The position numbers and the translations under genes were made by a program. Below are positions 5,174-7,668 of a stretch of DNA of 7,668 nucleotides, piece after piece. Source of the DNA: Planctomycetaceae bacterium. GTDB lineage: Bacteria; Planctomycetota; Planctomycetia; Pirellulales; Thermoguttaceae. The notes under the pieces are model-generated. The model had not been told where the DNA came from. It did no database searches and worked only from the letters and a program-made list of their open reading frames with translations. The stretch covers positions 1-7,668 of the forward strand of contig JAITST010000343.1 of the NCBI GenBank assembly GCA_031287585.1, read 5' to 3'. How positions within the stretch are numbered: the stretch's first letter is position 1; each line of letters opens with the position of its first letter.

Positions 5174-5932
5174 ATGAAAAATTTTATTATGTTTTGTCTG
5201 TTATCGTTTGCTATTTGCTCAACAATGTTTGCGCAGGGTACCGCTACGGAAAAGTTTCATAGTGATACTGCTGCTAGGCGGAACGCATACAGTAAACAAA
5301 AAGCTGAAGACGCGAAAGCACGAGCGGCAAGAGAAAAAGAGAGAAAAAAAGCAAGTGCGATACGGAGAGTAATTGAAGAGAGGGAGAAAGAAGCTTTGAC
5401 CCGAGAAAAGAATCTTCCAGAGGATTATCAAAAGATAATTGCTCAATACAAAAAAATCGCTAGGTCAGTTCTGAAAGAAAAATTAGATACAGATTTTTCC
5501 GAAGGATTGATAACTATAATAATGTTTTGTCATGATAGAGACCTTCTAAAAACGGAGCAGTCCGATGATGCCAAATTGAAAAAATACTCCGAAATTGTTA
5601 ATCAATGTTGGAATGTAATGGCAGGACGTATGACTGTAGTTAGGACTGTAGTTGCTGGTAATAATACTTTTGAATACCCTAAGGGAAAAACACATTTCAA
5701 ATACAGTCAGTTCCACGATACTGCTTATTCTTCTGAATTAGCAAAATCTGCTGCAGATAGAAAAATTGAGTATGTTAATGGAAAAGCACTTGAGTCTGTT
5801 AGTAATAAGTCTAATATCGATAAGTGCAAAGCATACAATGAATTTTCGCTGAAGGTGGTAGAAGCCATTCAAAAGAAAATAGATGAAGATGCAAAAAAAG
5901 CGGTCGAGGAAACGGCGAAGAAAAAGGAATAG
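5174..5932 (+). CDS. secreted Lys/Glu-rich protein of unknown function
   Basis: The 252-residue product has a signal peptide (MKNFIMFCLLSFAICSTMFA, likely cleavage before QG). Residues about 30-78 are almost all charged (KAEDAKARAAREKERKK, EEREKEALTREK) and should form a long helix or coiled coil. A less charged middle domain (about 80-215) contains FSEGLITIIMFCHDRDLL and IVNQCWNVMAGRMTVVRTVV. The C-terminus is again a Lys/Glu helix ending EETAKKKE. I do not recognise a family and see no catalytic motif. AGGA at 5162-5165 with 8-nt spacing supports the ATG at 5174. The gene lies 125 nt after the DUF1598 gene with hairpins between, so co-transcription is uncertain. Both products are predicted to be exported. 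It is more AT-rich than the DUF1598 gene. Confidence 0.75.
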   Translation: MKNFIMFCLLSFAICSTMFAQGTATEKFHSDTAARRNAYSKQKAEDAKARAAREKERKKASAIRRVIEEREKEALTREKNLPEDYQKIIAQYKKIARSVLKEKLDTDFSEGLITIIMFCHDRDLLKTEQSDDAKLKKYSEIVNQCWNVMAGRMTVVRTVVAGNNTFEYPKGKTHFKYSQFHDTAYSSELAKSAADRKIEYVNGKALESVSNKSNIDKCKAYNEFSLKVVEAIQKKIDEDAKKAVEETAKKKE

Positions 5933-5966
5933 GAACTCGTCTGAAAACGTTACCATTCATTAATCA

Positions 5967-6165
5967 CCGTAAAACAATAAAACGCTCTTGACAGAGCAAT
6001 AGACACTTAAATAGGGTTGTGTCCCAGAATTATTGATGTGATGATCAATACCGCCAAAATTCCGACGTTTCGCGACATTCACCCATAAATTTCGCACACG
6101 ACCCTTAAATAGACGGAAAACTCCGCCATTTATTGCGATGTCAAGAGCGTTTTATTATTTTACGG
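5967..6165. mobile_element. 199-bp fold-back element (MITE-like or structured intergenic repeat)
   Basis: Bases 5967-5993 and 6139-6165 are inverted repeats of 27 bp with one mismatch (both contain AAAACGCTCTTGACA in one orientation), and GCAATA continues inward on both sides. A second nested pair, GGGTTGTGT (6014-6022) with ACACGACCC (6096-6104), pairs over 9 bp with one wobble. Smaller hairpins lie inside: GCTCT-tgac-AGAGC near the left end, TATTGAT with ATCAATA (6031-6050), and CGGA-aaac-TCCG (6114-6125). CTTAAATAG is repeated directly at 6006-6014 and 6104-6112. No coding sequence is present. I found no target duplication at the edges, so a mobile origin is likely from form but not shown. 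Confidence 0.6.
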
Positions 6166-6310
6166 ATACTTAGAGATAAAGGCAACTTCAAACACTCCCT
6201 CAAATATAAAATTCTTTGATTGAGCCGTTCCCCTCGTCTGAATAGTTGACAAAATTTCAAAAAAGGCGGCAATTTTTCCCACCCATTCTCTCTATTTAGC
6301 CCCGTTCAGG

Positions 6311-6340
6311 CAGACACACCGACACATACCGACACATATT
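6311..6340. repeat. three tandem 10-bp units
   Basis: The units cagacacacc, gacacatacc and gacacatatt follow each other, sharing the core GACACA (6313, 6321 and 6331). The last two cores are exactly 10 bp apart and the first is 8 bp away. Spacing close to one helical turn could present repeated sites on one face of the DNA. The short length also allows chance slippage. Confidence 0.5.
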
Positions 6341-6438
6341 GTTGGTCAAATTCCGCATCCCAATCCAAAAATTTGCTCGCTCTATTCCAACAGTCCGCAA
6401 CGTCTCATCTTTCATCCGTTTCCTTTACATACCAAAAA

Positions 6439-6451
6439 CGTGTTAAACACG
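6439..6451. promoter_or_regulatory. short perfect palindrome
   Basis: CGTGTT-A-AACACG is a perfect 6+1+6 palindrome with the form of a dimeric repressor site. No promoter element could be placed next to it and no regulated gene is obvious. Confidence 0.25.
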
Positions 6452-6461
6452 GCAACGCACA

Positions 6462-6615
6462 CGCGACTCACGCCGATTGCAAAGTCATTTTTTCACAGGT
6501 AAGTAAGTGTAGGTAGGGTAGATAATTTTTGTCTGTTTTCACTAAACTGCCCATCTTCGCCATTTCTGGTCAATGGAACGAGAAACTTTACGACTTTGCA
6601 ATCGGCGTGCTCGCG
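6462..6615. repeat. inverted-repeat pair, 18 bp perfect plus 5 bp
   Basis: CACGCCGATTGCAAAGTC at 6469-6486 is the exact reverse complement of 6592-6609. After a 1-2 nt offset, CGCGA (6462-6466) pairs with TCGCG (6611-6615). The 105-bp interior includes an unusual G/T/A run (6498-6524) and has no gene. No direct repeat flanks the arms. It could be the terminal repeats of a small non-autonomous element or a long-range RNA stem. Confidence 0.6.
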
Positions 6616-6756
6616 GCTTGACATTGGCATTACTTTCCTGTAACATTAAACGCAGTGCGGTGATTTTGCTGAAAATGAGCAATAGCAATTTCCTGCTTTA
6701 ACTAACTTACCGCCCTGACCCTAACGGATAATTTTTTGCTTGCGTTGGCGAAGGAT

Positions 6757-6772
6757 GGTAATGCCGATTACC
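6757..6772. promoter_or_regulatory. perfect palindrome GGTAAT-gccg-ATTACC
   Basis: A 6-bp stem with a 4-nt spacer is followed 13 bp later by a related half-site (GGTAATGGCTTACGG, 6784-6798). Two similar sites about 120 bp upstream of the slipin start codon could be operators for that gene. No partner regulator is in view. Confidence 0.3.
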
Positions 6773-6862
6773 TGATGACCAGCGGTAATGGCTTACGGTA
6801 TTGAAAAATTTCGGTAAACAAAAATCGTTACAATAACAGAATTTGAAAACACAGTTTAATCC

Positions 6863-6877
6863 GCCGTTCAAGACGGC
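6863..6877 (+). promoter_or_regulatory. hairpin just upstream of the slipin ribosome binding site
   Basis: GCCGT (6863-6867) pairs with ACGGC (6873-6877) around a 5-nt loop, ending 5 nt before the AGGAG at 6883-6887. If transcribed, it would lie in the 5' leader next to the ribosome binding site. The stem is too short to claim regulation. Confidence 0.25.
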
Positions 6878-6895
6878 AACGTAGGAGAACCTAGT

Positions 6896-7668
6896 ATGCA
6901 GCCCCAGAGAAATCATCCGACGAAAACATCGTCCGAGTCCAATGAATTGCCGTTACATTCCTCGTTGGGCAAGCCGGTTAGGATACTTATAAATGGTATT
7001 TTGCAGATTGCGTTGTTTGTTGTTATCGCTGTAACAATGGTTGATTGGAATTTTTTTGAAGTGTTAAATGATAACACAAGTACCGTAGAATTGTTGGGAA
7101 AGTTCGTAGTGCCGGTTGTTGTTTTTGGAATTTTGTCGGCAATTATTACGTTGCTGGTTTCCGGTGTTCGTGTTGCGGCACAGTGGGAACGCGGAGTGAT
7201 GTTGCGGCTGGGAAAATTTCGCGGTGTGCGTGGACCGGGTATCGTTTATGTAGTACCTTTTATCGACAACGTGACGTTTGTGGATACGCGGCTTTTGACG
7301 TTGAACATTCCTTCGCAACAGGTGATTACCAAAGATAATGTTCCGGCGGCGGTGGACGGTGTCCTTTATTATCTGGTGCGTGAAGCCGAGCAAGCGGTGT
7401 TGACTGTTCAGAATTATCGTTTTGCTGTTGCTCAGTATGCACAGGCGACATTGCGTGATGTGGTCGGCGCGTTGACGCTCGACGAACTCCTTTCGGAGCG
7501 GGAACAGATTCAGCAGCGAGTTGCGGAAGTTGTTGAGGAGCGGATTAAGAGTTGGGGGTTGCACCTTGATTCGATACGGTTACAGGATATTGAGATGCCG
7601 GAAGATTTGAAACGGATTATGTCGCGGCAAGCGTCGGCGGAACGTGAAAAACGGGCAAACATTACGAA
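6896..7668 (+). CDS. slipin / stomatin-like SPFH-domain membrane protein (3' end outside window)
   Basis: The visible 257 residues belong to the stomatin/slipin branch of SPFH (band 7) proteins, which oligomerise on membranes and organise membrane microdomains or guard membrane proteases. Residues 29-49 and 70-94 are hydrophobic and should form two membrane segments. The SPFH domain follows: WERGVMLRLGKFRGVRGPG (97-115), VVPFIDNVTFVDTRLL, then QQVITKDNVPAAVDGVLYYLV (141-161), YAQATLRDVVGALTLDELLS (181-200), WGLHLDSIRLQDIEMP and the start of the AEREKRA coiled coil (248-254). Typical slipins have a shorter N-terminus with a single hydrophobic segment, so the 95-residue, two-segment leader is longer than usual. 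AGGAG (6883-6887), 8 nt before the ATG, fixes the start. The frame is open to the window edge. In many bacteria an nfeD gene is adjacent; the 5' side here has none. Confidence 0.93.
   Translation, partial: MQPQRNHPTKTSSESNELPLHSSLGKPVRILINGILQIALFVVIAVTMVDWNFFEVLNDNTSTVELLGKFVVPVVVFGILSAIITLLVSGVRVAAQWERGVMLRLGKFRGVRGPGIVYVVPFIDNVTFVDTRLLTLNIPSQQVITKDNVPAAVDGVLYYLVREAEQAVLTVQNYRFAVAQYAQATLRDVVGALTLDELLSEREQIQQRVAEVVEERIKSWGLHLDSIRLQDIEMPEDLKRIMSRQASAEREKRANIT

Larger units (their letters stand above)
5933..6895. other. 960-bp gap without a convincing gene
   Basis: No reading frame here resembles a protein family and none has a credible start. The gap holds a fold-back element (5967-6165), three tandem 10-bp units (6311-6340), a short palindrome (6439-6451), an inverted-repeat pair (6462-6615), a G/T/A-rich run (6498-6524) and hairpins ahead of the slipin gene (6757-6772 and 6863-6877). 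CTCGTCTGAA occurs at both 5936-5945 and 6233-6242, outside the fold-back element on either side, which may be chance. I found no promoter with good spacing. TACAAT at 6829-6834 could be a -10 element for the slipin gene, but the nearest TTGAAA is 22 bp upstream, too far. Confidence 0.6.

Noticed and set aside
6311..6340. CRISPR array
   Set aside because: The repeats are only 10 bp, contiguous without spacers, and no cas gene is present.
6707..6916. Minus-strand open frame of 69 codons upstream of the slipin gene
   Set aside because: It overlaps the slipin ribosome binding site, is Cys/Phe/Tyr-rich in a way typical of random frames, and matches no family.
7064..7564. Minus-strand open frame of 166 codons
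   Set aside because: It lies antisense to the slipin gene, whose SPFH motifs are unambiguous on the plus strand.

Overview
The window looks like a piece of a planctomycete chromosome (Pirellula/Rhodopirellula-type or a relative). The strongest sign is the secreted protein at 3534-5048, which I recognise as a DUF1598-type protein, a family I know only from Planctomycetes. Wide gene spacing, weak or missing ribosome binding sites and a slipin with an unusual N-terminus fit but prove nothing. No database search was possible, so all family names come from memory of motifs.

Layout. Bases 1 to about 2000 are an insertion-sequence graveyard. It holds a decayed DDE transposase (IS701-like) on the minus strand (239-600), a 114-bp fold-back MITE with a perfect 9-bp target duplication (622-735), and an internally deleted, frameshifted IS4-family element bounded by 15-bp terminal inverted repeats (818-1974). 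Bases 2113-2253 contain the most striking signal of the window. Two large RNA folds share bases and exclude each other: a 117-nt rod-like hairpin, and a 17-bp hairpin followed by seven T. The T tract ends 11 nt before the start codon of a small winged-helix-like protein (2265-2696). This is the architecture of a transcription attenuator or riboswitch.

Three plus-strand genes follow: the winged-helix-like protein, a possible 50-residue membrane peptide (2739-2891) and an AT-rich unknown protein (2906-3427) with a GTG start and a good Shine-Dalgarno. They may form one regulated accessory cassette, but this is inference from order and spacing. Next come two secreted proteins, the DUF1598 protein and an unrecognised lysine/glutamate-rich protein (5174-5932), separated by two hairpins.

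Bases 5933-6895 are a 960-bp gap without a convincing gene. It holds a 199-bp fold-back element with 27-bp terminal inverted repeats, a second inverted-repeat pair (6462-6615), a three-copy 10-bp tandem repeat and several short palindromes. The window ends inside a stomatin/slipin-type membrane protein (6896 to the edge) with a clear ribosome binding site.

I found no tRNA, rRNA, CRISPR array or recognisable defence operon. The best candidate for something undescribed is the leader RNA at 2113-2253 and the small genes it may control.
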